Of a stretch of DNA of 46,995 nucleotides, positions 24,337-32,712 are shown piece by piece. Location of the stretch: NCBI GenBank assembly GCA_038231815.1, contig JBBRKQ010000022.1, positions 1-46,995 on the forward strand, in the 5' to 3' direction. How positions within the stretch are numbered: the first letter of the stretch is position 1; each line of letters starts with the position of its first letter. The translations under genes were made by a program, and so were the position numbers. The notes beneath the pieces are model-generated. The model did no database searches. It was not told the origin of the DNA and saw only the letters and a list, made by a program, of their open reading frames with translations. Origin of the DNA: CAILKP01 sp038231815. GTDB taxonomy: Bacteria > Planctomycetota > Phycisphaerae > Phycisphaerales > UBA1924.

Positions 24337-25743
24337 GTGCGGATACTGGTTCTTGCAGAGCGGCTCAGTAATGATCCATGGCTACCCGAGGCCTTGGTGT
24401 GGTCGGTGCTTGGCGAGCTCTCCGAGCGTGGGCACACCATTACTTTGGCGTGTGATGCGGTCGAGGACCCGGCCAGGGTGGCCGCCACAGGGACGGGTAT
24501 TGTGCTGCGGCAGCGCGATCACTTCTGCTATCGCAAGCCGCCGAGCGTTGGGAAACTCGCACGCTGGCTGAGGCGAACCGATGAACGGCTCGCCGGATCG
24601 CATGATGCGGTGCTCTCGCTTTCCTGGCTGTGCACCGGTGATGTGTGGATGCCAGTCGGACCAACCGCCATGATGCGGCTGCTGGATGCAGCTACCCGAT
24701 TTGAGCGGCGTGGCCGTATGCCCCGAATGCTCTGCGTCGATGCCGTGTACAGCGATACGAAAGTAATTCCAGCCGTGATCCAACGCGGACTCTCCGAGTA
24801 TTTGGCGCGCACCCACCGCGATCGGATTGCCAGATTGTCGAGCATCGTTGTGCACAGCGACGCCGCAGCGGCCGATGCCCGGCGGTTGGCGAGCGAGTTG
24901 TCCGGGGGCATGACCAGCCGCCGGGCGGAAAGCGATGGAGCCAAGAATGGTGGCACCCAGGCAGCTACCGAGCAGGGCTCGCAGCGACCGGGATCGGCAT
25001 CGCCGTGGTGTCGCGTGGTCAACGCGCGGGCCTGCGGCACGGCCGCCAGCAGCGCGGCACCCTTTGGCACTGTGCGGCTGTCCGGCCCTGCCGGGACGGA
25101 ACTGCGGAACTGGACGCGCGCACAATTGGGCATCGGTCCGGGTGAAACCGTGGCGCTGGTGCCAAGAATGAACCGGATTGACCGTGGCACCCTGGCGCTG
25201 TTTGAGGCAGCCAGTCGGCAGCGCGGGCCGCACAAACCGGTGCGACTGCTGGTAGTGTGCCCGGACCCCTTCGCAGTGAGCCGCAACGCTACAGCCATGG
25301 GCTGCACCTTGCTTACGACAGTTGCGCCCACGCATCGCTTTGAGGCGTTGCTGCTCGCGTGCGATGTTGGTGTGCTTGTTGACCCGCCAGCAACGCGGCC
25401 GTTCTTTGCTGGATCAGCCCATCGTGCCGCCGCGGACTTGCTGCGGCGTTCGCGGCCGGTGCTGTGCCTCGCAGGTACCGGCGCTGCGGAGTTGATCGGG
25501 CCAGCCACCGAGCGTGCGGCCGGTGTGGTGCTCCCAGCAGGAGATTTGCCGAACTGGCACAAGGCGCTGGCCATGGCCGCGGACCCATCGTGGCGGATCA
25601 GCGCCGGGGTGACCGCTCGGGCGACGGCAGACGTGTTTGGACTGTCGCCAGCATCGCTGGTTGTGGAGGTGGAGCGGGCACTTGCAGCCGCCGGGCAGCG
25701 GCGGCAGGCCAAGCGTGAGCTTGTGGTGGCTGCAGTGCGCTGA
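24337..25743 (+). CDS. Glycosyltransferase-like protein (GT-B fold)
   Basis: 468 residues. GTG start gives MRILVLAERLSNDPWLPEALVWSVLGEL, the N-terminal Rossmann strand of GT4-type glycosyltransferases; SELSERGHTITLACD follows the same pattern. The middle has a low-complexity insert (res. 190-240), then LGIGPGETVALVPRMNRIDRG and a C-terminal domain with LLLACDVGVLVDPP and PVLCLAGTGAAELI where GT4 enzymes have their E-x7-E region; the canonical Glu pair is not convincing. Possibly an inactive or divergent LPS/exopolysaccharide transferase. A -10-like TATGCT lies 5 nt before the GTG (24326-24331). Confidence 0.65.
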   Translation: MRILVLAERLSNDPWLPEALVWSVLGELSERGHTITLACDAVEDPARVAATGTGIVLRQRDHFCYRKPPSVGKLARWLRRTDERLAGSHDAVLSLSWLCTGDVWMPVGPTAMMRLLDAATRFERRGRMPRMLCVDAVYSDTKVIPAVIQRGLSEYLARTHRDRIARLSSIVVHSDAAAADARRLASELSGGMTSRRAESDGAKNGGTQAATEQGSQRPGSASPWCRVVNARACGTAASSAAPFGTVRLSGPAGTELRNWTRAQLGIGPGETVALVPRMNRIDRGTLALFEAASRQRGPHKPVRLLVVCPDPFAVSRNATAMGCTLLTTVAPTHRFEALLLACDVGVLVDPPATRPFFAGSAHRAAADLLRRSRPVLCLAGTGAAELIGPATERAAGVVLPAGDLPNWHKALAMAADPSWRISAGVTARATADVFGLSPASLVVEVERALAAAGQRRQAKRELVVAAVR

Positions 25744-25914
25744 GCGGGCGGTGGTTTGCCAGAGCAGTCAAAACGCGTAGATTTGACCAAGCCAGGGCAT
25801 GGATGGACTTGTTCGCCAGGTTGCAGCCTGTGGATGGGAACCAGAAAAATCTGCCGGAAGATGGTCACCGTCCTGCGATTCAACGGTGTGTCGGATAGTC
25901 TAAACTCAGTGCGT

Positions 25915-26604
25915 ATGGGCACCGTCGAGACACTGATCATCACGGGAACATTGATACTGGTTGTCGGCGGCGGGCTGGCCATTTTTTTCTGGTGGCGCAT
26001 GCAGTACGGGGTGTGGTCGCGGCCCTCGGGTTTGGGTGGCCAGCAGCCGGCCCGTGGCGGCACGGTAATTTCTGATGACTTTGAAACCCACCAGCAGCGA
26101 GACGTTTTTCCGCAAAATGGTGGCGGAGCACCAGCCGGCGGCACATCATCGGATGCAGAGCGGCTGCGGATGATGCAGCTTGGGGCGGTGGTGGGATTCG
26201 GAATGAACGCGGCGGTGGCAAGCCGGGCTGCCGGTGATACCGGTATACCACACGAGCCCAAGCCTGAAGGTGCGGACGATCTGCTTCGCGGTGCGACCGA
26301 GCCGCCGCGGGCCCCGAGTGCATCAGTGCCCATGACCAGACCTGCCGAATCCGACCTGGGCGATGAGGAAAAGAAGAGCTCAGGGTGGAGCCTCGGCTCG
26401 ATCTTTGGGTTTGGCGGCGGAGGTGATTCGGGCCCAGCCTCATCAGCGGAGCGCGAGCCTGATTCTGGTTCCTCCTCGCAGTCGGGCGGCTCGAGCGATT
26501 CGGTCTCATCAGACTCTCCGTACTCTGATTCCGGACCGTCCGACTCCTCCTCTGACTCTTCTTCAGATTCTTCCTCCGACTCCTCTTCTGGCGGTGATTC
26601 ATGA
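25915..26604 (+). CDS. Single-pass membrane protein with acidic Ser/Asp-rich tail
   Basis: 229 residues. The N-terminus TLIITGTLILVVGGGLAIFFWW is one membrane helix; the rest is a polar linker, an RMMQLGAVVGFGMNAAVAS hydrophobic stretch, and a final 50 residues made almost wholly of Ser and Asp (SDSSSDSSSDSS type repeats). No domain recognised. The stop overlaps the start of the PP2C phosphatase (ATGA), so both are made together; a role as membrane anchor or substrate of that phosphatase is a guess. Start at 25915 preferred to an upstream GTG because the signal helix begins here. Confidence 0.7.
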   Translation: MGTVETLIITGTLILVVGGGLAIFFWWRMQYGVWSRPSGLGGQQPARGGTVISDDFETHQQRDVFPQNGGGAPAGGTSSDAERLRMMQLGAVVGFGMNAAVASRAAGDTGIPHEPKPEGADDLLRGATEPPRAPSASVPMTRPAESDLGDEEKKSSGWSLGSIFGFGGGGDSGPASSAEREPDSGSSSQSGGSSDSVSSDSPYSDSGPSDSSSDSSSDSSSDSSSGGDS

Positions 26605-28019
26605 GCGATTCTCCGAAACATCCGCTGACCGTTGGCTCTGTTGATGCGAGCTCTCCGCTTGGTGCCAACCCAATGGGCGGCGCTTCGGGTTCGCGTGGTC
26701 CTTTCGGGCAGGCTGGCCCAAATCTGGCGGCGATGTTTGATCCGTCCGGTGGTAACTGGCAGGAGCGCCTGCGGTACATCGTCGACACGATGCGTGAGAT
26801 GTCGAGTATCGATGATCCGCAAAAGATGGTGAGCTATTACGCTGCGCGGGTTGCCCGCCCATCAATGATGGCCGATGGCTCAATCTCTGTTTCGCGCCGC
26901 GGTATGCCCCTGGGCATGTACAAAATTACCAGATCCCATCGGTTCACCGAGACTGTAAATCCATGGCAGTCTCCCGAGAAGCTCCCGGTGCTGTCGGGCG
27001 GCATCTTGGGCCTGCTGCTGTACGGAGATCAGCCCGCAGTACTGACCGAGTTTTCGCCCGATCCGTCCGACCCCGCATATGAACACCTAAAGGGCATGCG
27101 TTCGCTGCTGGCGATACCCCAGTACGACGGTGGGATCGCCCAGAACATGGTAATGCAGGTGTGGGAGAGGCCGAACGCTATTGACCCCAAGCGCGTGCCG
27201 GAAATTGTGTGGGCCGCCAATTTATTCGGCCGGGCCACCAGTAATCTGGTGCTCTCACAAAAGCTCAGCGCCGCGTACCAGGCGCTGGACCGCGAAATGA
27301 AAGTGGTTGCTGACATTCAACGATCGCTTTTACCGCTAGACCTGCCCTCAACTGAGAAGCTGGAATGGGCCACGCACTACCAGACCAGCCACAACGCCGG
27401 TGGTGACTATTACGACTTCTTTGAACTGCCCGATGGCCGCCTGGGCATGCTGCTGGCGGATGTGTCGGGCCACGGCACGCCCGCGGCAGTGCTTATGGCG
27501 GTGCTGCACGCCCTAGCCCATCAGTTGCCAGGCTCGGCTGAGCCCGCATCGGTGTTGGCGTATTTGAATCGTGAGCTTTCTCAGCGTTACACGGCCAACG
27601 GCATGTTTGCCACTGCTTTTTACTGCGTGTACGAGCCAGCCACAGGGCTGTTGCGGTACAGCAGCGCCGGGCACAACCCGCCCCGGCTGCGAGTAGGCTT
27701 TGCAGGCGACGGCGGGCCCATCTTCTCGCTGGACAAGGCTCAGGGCCTGCCGCTGGGTGTAATGGAAGATGCCGAGTACGACGAGGCGAGCATCACACTT
27801 GAAAAGGGGGACGCAGTGGTGTTTTACACCGACGGCATCACCGAGGCGTTCAATGAGAGGCACGACCAGTTCGGTGTCGAGCGACTAGATGAGATCATCC
27901 AACGCCGGCACCCCTCCGCCGCGGCGTTCCTCGGCGATATTCTCAAAGAGGTCGGAGTATTCGCCAACGGCGTTCCACCAGCGGATGACCAGACGCTGCT
28001 CATCGCCACGGCCCGCTGA
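26601..28019 (+). CDS. GAF-PP2C (SpoIIE/RsbU-type) serine phosphatase
   Basis: 472 residues. Residues 50-230 form a GAF-like sensor region; a helix (LSAAYQALDREMKVVADIQRS) joins it to the PPM/PP2C domain at residues 240-472: IQRSLLP, GGDYYDFFEL with LADVSGHGTPAAVLMA (metal-binding Asp and Gly-His), GVMEDAEYDEASITLEKGD, VVFYTDGITEAFN and the terminal DDQTLLIA. Such proteins dephosphorylate anti-anti-sigma factors in partner-switching; no STAS or anti-sigma kinase is adjacent. Overlap with the upstream membrane-protein gene is ATGA. Followed by a strong hairpin. Confidence 0.9.
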   Translation: MSDSPKHPLTVGSVDASSPLGANPMGGASGSRGPFGQAGPNLAAMFDPSGGNWQERLRYIVDTMREMSSIDDPQKMVSYYAARVARPSMMADGSISVSRRGMPLGMYKITRSHRFTETVNPWQSPEKLPVLSGGILGLLLYGDQPAVLTEFSPDPSDPAYEHLKGMRSLLAIPQYDGGIAQNMVMQVWERPNAIDPKRVPEIVWAANLFGRATSNLVLSQKLSAAYQALDREMKVVADIQRSLLPLDLPSTEKLEWATHYQTSHNAGGDYYDFFELPDGRLGMLLADVSGHGTPAAVLMAVLHALAHQLPGSAEPASVLAYLNRELSQRYTANGMFATAFYCVYEPATGLLRYSSAGHNPPRLRVGFAGDGGPIFSLDKAQGLPLGVMEDAEYDEASITLEKGDAVVFYTDGITEAFNERHDQFGVERLDEIIQRRHPSAAAFLGDILKEVGVFANGVPPADDQTLLIATAR

Positions 28020-28073
28020 GTTGTGCAACTAAAGCGACGGCCCACCGGCTGCAAAAAGCTCGCACGTTAAAAT

Positions 28074-28107
28074 AAAAAAAGCGACTCCGCAATCACGGAG
28101 TCGCTTT
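28074..28107. terminator. Hairpin after the phosphatase gene
   Basis: Stem GCGACTCCG / CGGAGTCGC with a 6-nt loop, preceded by an A7 run and followed by TTT then GGATCAGATCA. The strong T tract is on the - strand. It resembles the hairpin at 33695-33724 in stem and tail. Confidence 0.7.
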
Positions 28108-28220
28108 GGATCAGATCATGCATTACCACTCCGAATGAAGTGTGGCATGCCCCCCAATTCCTGATCCAGTGCCTATGAGAGTCCCGACAGGCCGCGGTAC
28201 GGCCTTAAAGACTCCCGAAA

Positions 28221-28532
28221 ATGAAGTGAACAAGACACTCGGCCGAACCGATCATCAGCAAGTTGCGTGATGCCTCGGCAATGGCCGCGGCGGCAAAGAC
28301 GGTGGCACAGATCGTCCAGCAGCTCGGCGTCAGCGAGCAGATCTACCACCGCTCGCAGCAGCAGTACGGCGACATGAAGTCCGATGAGGCCAAGCGGCTG
28401 CGGCAGCGCAAAGCCGAGAACCAGCGGCTCAAGGGCATCATCGCCGACCAAGTTGTCGAGATCTCTATCCACAAGGAGGCTGCGGCATATCTGGGAAAAC
28501 ATCGAGCCTTGAGGTCAGGCGGGGCATCGTGA
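28221..28532 (+). pseudogene. IS3 transposase orfA, copy 1, TGA at codon 3
   Basis: Helix-turn-helix OrfA of an IS3-family element (QIVQQLGVSEQIYHRSQQQYG, then KRLRQRKAENQRLKGIIADQ leucine-zipper-like). The ATG at 28221 is followed by AAG TGA, where copy 2 has CGA, so the frame is closed at codon 3. Only an internal start (28263) could express most of it. Confidence 0.8.
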
Positions 28533-28692
28533 AGCACGTGCAGGAAACACTCAAACTCTCCGAACGGCTGGTGTGCAAGGTGCTCGGCTAGGCCCGGGCA
28601 TCGCAGCGGTATCAGGCAAGGCGTCGCGACGGCGAAGCGGTGCTGGTCACGCGGATGCGGAAACACAGCTCAGAGAGGTTATCACCCACCAC
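28529..28692 (+). pseudogene. IS3 transposase orfB 5' fragment, copy 1
   Basis: The frame after orfA (EQLVCKVLG, ASQRYQARRRDGEAVLVTRM) is the N-terminal end of an IS3 OrfB. TAG at 28589-28591 replaces the CAG seen in copy 2, and the catalytic DDE domain is lost. Not functional. Confidence 0.8.
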
Positions 28693-29940
28693 ATGGCGGG
28701 GGTGAATGGTGCCGGAGGCTCCAGCTATATAGACTCCGTGGTGATGCGCGAGCGTGACAACACGGCCTGGGGCAGCGCGGTGAGCAGTTGGGCGCTGACC
28801 GGGCGGCAGTATCTGCTGCAGAACTGGCGGGCGGATGTGGTGCTGGCGATTGATTCCGGCGGCAGCATCACGGACCGTATCCGCTACTCCGCGTATGGTG
28901 AGCCGCAGCGGTACTCACTGTGTGACCTTGTCGGTGGTGGGGCCAGTGGTACAGCACCTGATACGCTCATCGACGGCAACGATTACACCGCATTTAACAA
29001 TGCCTTCGGTGCAAGCGATGCACTGGCGGACGTAAACGGTGACGGTGTGGTTGACTCGAGTGATTACACCCTATTCATCAACAACTACAGCGCTGGCGGT
29101 GATGGCCCGCTCGGCACCGGTGTGCTGAGCACCGATCTGGATGCGGGATTCCGCCGCGGGTATGCGGGGTATGAGTTTGACCCGGTGCTGGGCGGCAGCG
29201 TGGCCAGCGTTTATCATGTCCGCAATCGCGTGTACGATGCGGAGAGTGGGAGATGGAATCGGCGCAATCCGTTGGGGTATGTGGATGGGATGGGGTTGTA
29301 TGAGTATTGCAGAGACCGCCCTGTGGATGGCCGAGATGCAGTCGGGATGAAAACAAAGCTAATTTCGGGCGCAGCTGACCCCGGCGATTGGCCGGGGCCG
29401 GAGTTTGAGCGGAAACCTTTACCGGACCCACCTCCGAGAGGTATTGAGATACGGTGCATGCCGATCGTCGGCGGCGTCGCCGAACACTGCTATGTTGTGT
29501 TTCCGGATCGAACGGCATGCCGCGGGGGACCAGATGGGTCATCGCCTCTGTCATCTTCGAGCGGACAAGAACCAGACAGTAATCCGTGCCCGCCCGGTGC
29601 GCCGTCTGGACCGGGCGGCAGCCTAAAAACAAAATGTGGAACTTACGACAGGTCTTTTACTGATCATCCGAGCTATCCGGGCAATACACGACCGAGCTAC
29701 CCGTTGCTATATGTCCCGGATCCTGGTGGTAGCATTGCAGCTTGCATGCAGCGGCGAATTGAATATTATAATTGTAGACATGCATATGACCCGCTTAGAT
29801 CGAACTCGAATGCGACAATTGGATCAGCACTGCGATGCTGCGCACCGGGCTTTGGAGACGCAAGCCTTCCCACACGTACCTTGTTCAACATACCGGGGTG
29901 GTCAACAAGCTTAGGATGCGCACAGATTGTTTCTTATTGA
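28693..29940 (+). pseudogene. RHS-family C-terminal fragment with embedded dockerin-like repeats and Cys-rich tail
   Basis: The truncated 3' end of a large RHS protein, cut by the IS3 copy. Recognisable: SSYIDSVVMRERDN, ADVVLAIDSGGSITDRIRYSA, and the RHS core YHVRNRVYDAESGRWNRRNP, LGYVDGMGLYEYCRDRPVDG. Unusually, two dockerin-like calcium loops (IDGNDYTAFNNAF and DGVVDSSDYTLFINNY) sit between RIRYSAYGEPQ and YAGYEFDPVLGG, inside the core rather than at the end. After the core follows a variable tail of about 195 residues with at least ten Cys (for example YNCRHAYDPLRSNSN, ALRCCAPGF). RHS tails of this kind are often toxins; no known toxin domain recognised. An internal start is possible, but without the N-terminus it is a remnant. 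Confidence 0.75.
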
Positions 29941-29961
29941 CATGTAACGCGAGATACGCCA

Positions 29962-31125
29962 ATGAATTTTTTCCTGATGATTACAATGATGATGGCACCT
30001 TGGGTGGCAGGAGACATTTCTGACAAAGCACCTGAAAAAATGCCGCAAGCTGCGATCCAACCTGCAACATTTGTTCCAGTTGGAGCTCCATTTTCAAGTT
30101 TGACATCTGTTCCATTGCCAAAAAAATTCGCAGAGCTTCAAGTAAAAGTTGATCAGTGGTTTAGTGAGTGGAAAAAACTGTACGCGGTTGGTTGGGTTGA
30201 TTGGGAAATCACAGATGTCTTTTTGCCTGAGAATGCGACGTTCTATGTTACCTCCGGCCCGAGTACGGTTCAGCGCACACTTGATACTGGCACGGTAAAA
30301 AGCAAGTCGCTCGGAGTTGCAACTTCGCAACTTTGGGTTTATGTGAAGCCGGAATGGAAAGCATTCTCACTTCCATTCTTGACCGAAAAAATCGATAAGC
30401 AAGGTTCTTGCGAAAGCTATTTATCAGTAAACCTGGAAAGTCCAAAGCTCTACGCGGTTTTGGCAGATGGTCCGCGTGAGATTCCAGTGCCGACAAATTT
30501 CGATCGAGTGTTCACATCAAGAAATGGTAATTGGATCGCCGTCTCAGTTAAAGCCGGATTGGTGTATTTTGGTGATGTTAATAATTATGAAATGCGTACC
30601 AACGGAAAAATCGATTTTAATTTTCTTGAGCAAAAATCAGTTGGTTTGAGTATGACACTGGTCGAGGCTGTGTGGAGTAGCGACGGAAGTAGAGCGGTTT
30701 TTTTTAATTAGATGTATGGAGTCCAGGGCGACACTATTCAGATCAATTTTTCAAAACAGTCGCACGAGAAAATAATCGAACGCGACAACATTTCTTCTGC
30801 AATTATTAATTTGTCCAATCATTTCCTATCCGTGTCCCCAGGCAATGGTTCCATATCTTCAGTGTTGCGTTTAACTGCAGCTGGAAAATCGGAGGTAATT
30901 GTAAAAATAAACAATGGCAATAAAATTGCCGCATTTGCCATCGCACCTGATGGACGAAGTCTTTACGGCAGAATTAAAGACAAGATGTGGCGATCGGGCT
31001 GGATGCCAGGCTATAATGGAAACCTTGGTCTCGCGCATATTTCGGAATCCGGAGAAATCAAGCTTCAGGATCTAATTGACTCTCCAAATCGATTTATTGG
31101 CTGGGTTGCAAATAGCGAAGAATGA
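29962..31125 (+). pseudogene. AT-rich exported protein gene split by TAG, candidate immunity partner of the RHS tail
   Basis: Two ORFs lie in one frame: 29962-30711 (249 aa) and 30712-31125 (137 aa), with the TAG at 30709-30711 directly before an ATG. The first has a signal-peptide-like start (MNFFLMITMMMAPWVAG); later both show SSDGSRAVFF and IAPDGRSLYGR, the DGR repeats of propeller (WD/TolB-like) proteins. This is easiest read as a single 386-codon gene broken by one substitution; two separate genes or readthrough cannot be excluded. It is distinctly AT-rich against its surroundings, begins 22 bp after the RHS stop, and lies where RHS immunity genes are found. Confidence 0.6.
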
Positions 31126-31360
31126 ACAAGTTGCCCAGTATCAGCACGGCGCGTGGTTTGCCGGGGAATACGGCTCATTTCGCCGCGACCAGGGCTCCGA
31201 TCACACCTCAGCCCCGTTGAACACAAAAGAGCGCCGGCCGAAGCTCCAAAACGTTCGGAGTCTTGGTTTTGAAACCGTTCGGGTCGGGAAATTTCTCAGA
31301 AAACCTGCTTTTTTAGGCGGGCTACCCTGTTTTTGCTCCCAGCAAACTCCGCGAAATTCC

Positions 31361-31724
31361 GTAACCGATAGACCAACCCCATCTTCACTTCGCTCCGCAG
31401 GGCGTCACGATCGTTGGTATGAAAACACCAACTCCAGAGTCGGCGAGCGTCAAATGGGCACGGGTGCTCGCGGATTGGCGGCAAAGCGGGTTGTCTGTGG
31501 CTTGTTTCTGTGAGCGACGGGCGGTGCAGCGGGCTTCGTTTTACGCGTGGCGGCGGCGGCTTGCCGATGGCGACGGCGATGATGGTTATGGCGACGGCGG
31601 CGGCGATGTTGCTGGTTGTGGCGGTCAGGCAGGTATGATGGCCGGCGGGTTCATCGAGGCTCGCATTGTCGAGGCTTCTGCCACCGGACCTCACCTTGCA
31701 AACACTGGTGAGCTGCCGGTGGCC
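31361..31724 (+). mobile_element. IS66-family element, left end fragment
   Basis: A possible left terminus GTAACCGATAGACCAACC is followed 58 bases later by an IS66 TnpA-like ORF that is cut by the IS3 copy at 31725. The region 31126-31360 before it shows nothing recognisable. Confidence 0.65.
31419..31724 (+). pseudogene. IS66 TnpA-like ORF, 3' truncated
   Basis: The first 40 residues (WARVLADWRQSGLSVACFCERR, AVQRASFYAWRRRLADG) match the IS66 OrfA/TnpA helix-turn-helix protein. After about 100 residues it is joined to IS3 sequence at 31725 and closes in that DNA (frame stop 31845-31847). Accessory TnpB and the TnpC transposase are absent here. Confidence 0.75.
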
Positions 31725-31797
31725 TGCCCCCCGATTCCTGACCCAGTGCCTATGAGAGTCCCGACGGGCCGCGGTACGGCCTTGGAGACTCCCGAAA

Positions 31798-32109
31798 ATG
31801 AAGCGAACAAGACATTCGGCCGAATAGATCATCAGCAAGTTGCGTGATGCCTCGGCGATTGCCGCGGCGGGAAGGACGGTTGGACAGATCGTCCAGCGGC
31901 TCGGCGTCAGCGAGCAGACCTACCACCGCTCGCAGCAGCAGTACGGCGACATGAAGTCCGATGAGGCCCAGCGGCTGCGGCAGCTTGAAGCCGAGAACCG
32001 GCGGCTCAAGGGAATTATCGCCGACCAAGTTGTAGAGATCTCTATCCATAAGGAGGCTGCGGCATATCTGGGAAAACGTCAAGCCCGGAAGTCAGGCGGG
32101 GCATCGTGA
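31798..32109 (+). pseudogene. IS3 transposase orfA, copy 2, TAG at codon 10
   Basis: Same protein as in copy 1: MKRTRHSAE, then TAG at 31825-31827 where a Gln codon is expected, then IISKLRDASAIAAAGRT and QRLGVSEQTYHRSQQQYG. The remaining frame runs to TGA at 32107-32109. Inactive unless read through. Confidence 0.8.
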
Positions 32110-32702
32110 TCCACGTTAAGGAAACACACAAGCCGTCCGAGCAGCTGGTGTGCAAGGTGCTTGGCCAGGCCCGGGCATCGCAGCGATAACGGACCGAAGT
32201 TCATCGCCGCGGCGATCAAGCGAATGACCGCATTGATGGGCAACGAATCGCTGTACATCGAGCCGGGCAGTCCGTGGCAGAACGGATTCACCGAGAGCTT
32301 CAACAGCCGCTTTCGTGATGAACTGCTGAGTACAGAGGTGTTTGATGATGTGAGCGAAGCCAAGGGGCTGTCAGCATGGTGGCGAAACGAGTACAACACC
32401 AGGCGGCCGCACTCAGCACTCAAGTACGTACCACCGGCGGTGTACGCGGCCACATGTGCGGTGAAGCCGAAGCCAGTGGTCACCGATGCGCCATCGATGG
32501 CGGCGGAATCGAACGCCGGAAACCAAATTGATGGAGCGGGAGACGAGGCCCCTCTCCCGCTCCAAACCTCACCCTCTACCCCCTCCCACCTGAACTTACG
32601 CAGTTCGTCATCCTCGGGCCGCCCGCTGGCTGCTGCCATCGTGCCCGATCAAAGGGCTATTGATCCGGACTCTCATAGCGCTTGGCACAGGAAATGGGGG
32701 CA
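32106..32702 (+). pseudogene. IS3 transposase orfB, copy 2, internally deleted
   Basis: The N-terminal part (32106-32189) ends in TAA; the C-terminal part is in another frame, beginning SDNGPKFIAAAIKRM, then SPWQNGFTESFNSRFRDELL and WRNEYNTRRPHSALKY, the last third of the DDE integrase domain with its final Glu. The junction lies at the repeated GCAGCG near 32180, where about 400-500 bp are missing. The reading frame continues through the right inverted repeat into the next gene, so a single ORF from 32161 to 33495 is misleading. Confidence 0.8.
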
Positions 32703-32712
32703 TGCCGTCGGT

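Larger units (their letters stand above)
28148..28692 (+). mobile_element. IS3-family element, truncated copy 1
   Basis: Starts TGCCCCCCAATTCCTGATCC, matching the left end of copy 2 at 31725 (TGCCCCCCGATTCCTGACCC). It holds a decayed orfA and the first part of orfB and then passes into RHS sequence near 28692, so its right end is missing. Nucleotide identity to copy 2 over the shared part is high (roughly nine in ten by eye). Confidence 0.85.
31725..32702 (+). mobile_element. IS3-family element, copy 2, internal deletion derivative
   Basis: Both ends are present: left TGCCCCCCGATTCCTGACCC (31725 on) and right, ending ATGGGGGCA at 32702, with the inverted GGACTCTCATAG at 32667. Length 978 bp against an expected 1.3-1.4 kb; orfB lost its middle near 32185. 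Left flank is IS66, right flank is an unrelated gene, with no clear 3-bp target duplication, so it may mark a deletion endpoint. Confidence 0.85.

Noticed and set aside
24528..26822. 764-codon - strand open frame
   Set aside because: It runs antisense to the glycosyltransferase-like gene and the membrane-protein gene, both of which have clear motifs or start signals; the reverse frame is Ser/Arg/Pro-rich.
28227..28229. TGA in IS3 orfA as a selenocysteine codon
   Set aside because: The second copy has CGA here and a different stop at codon 10; simple decay explains both, and no SECIS-like stem is near.
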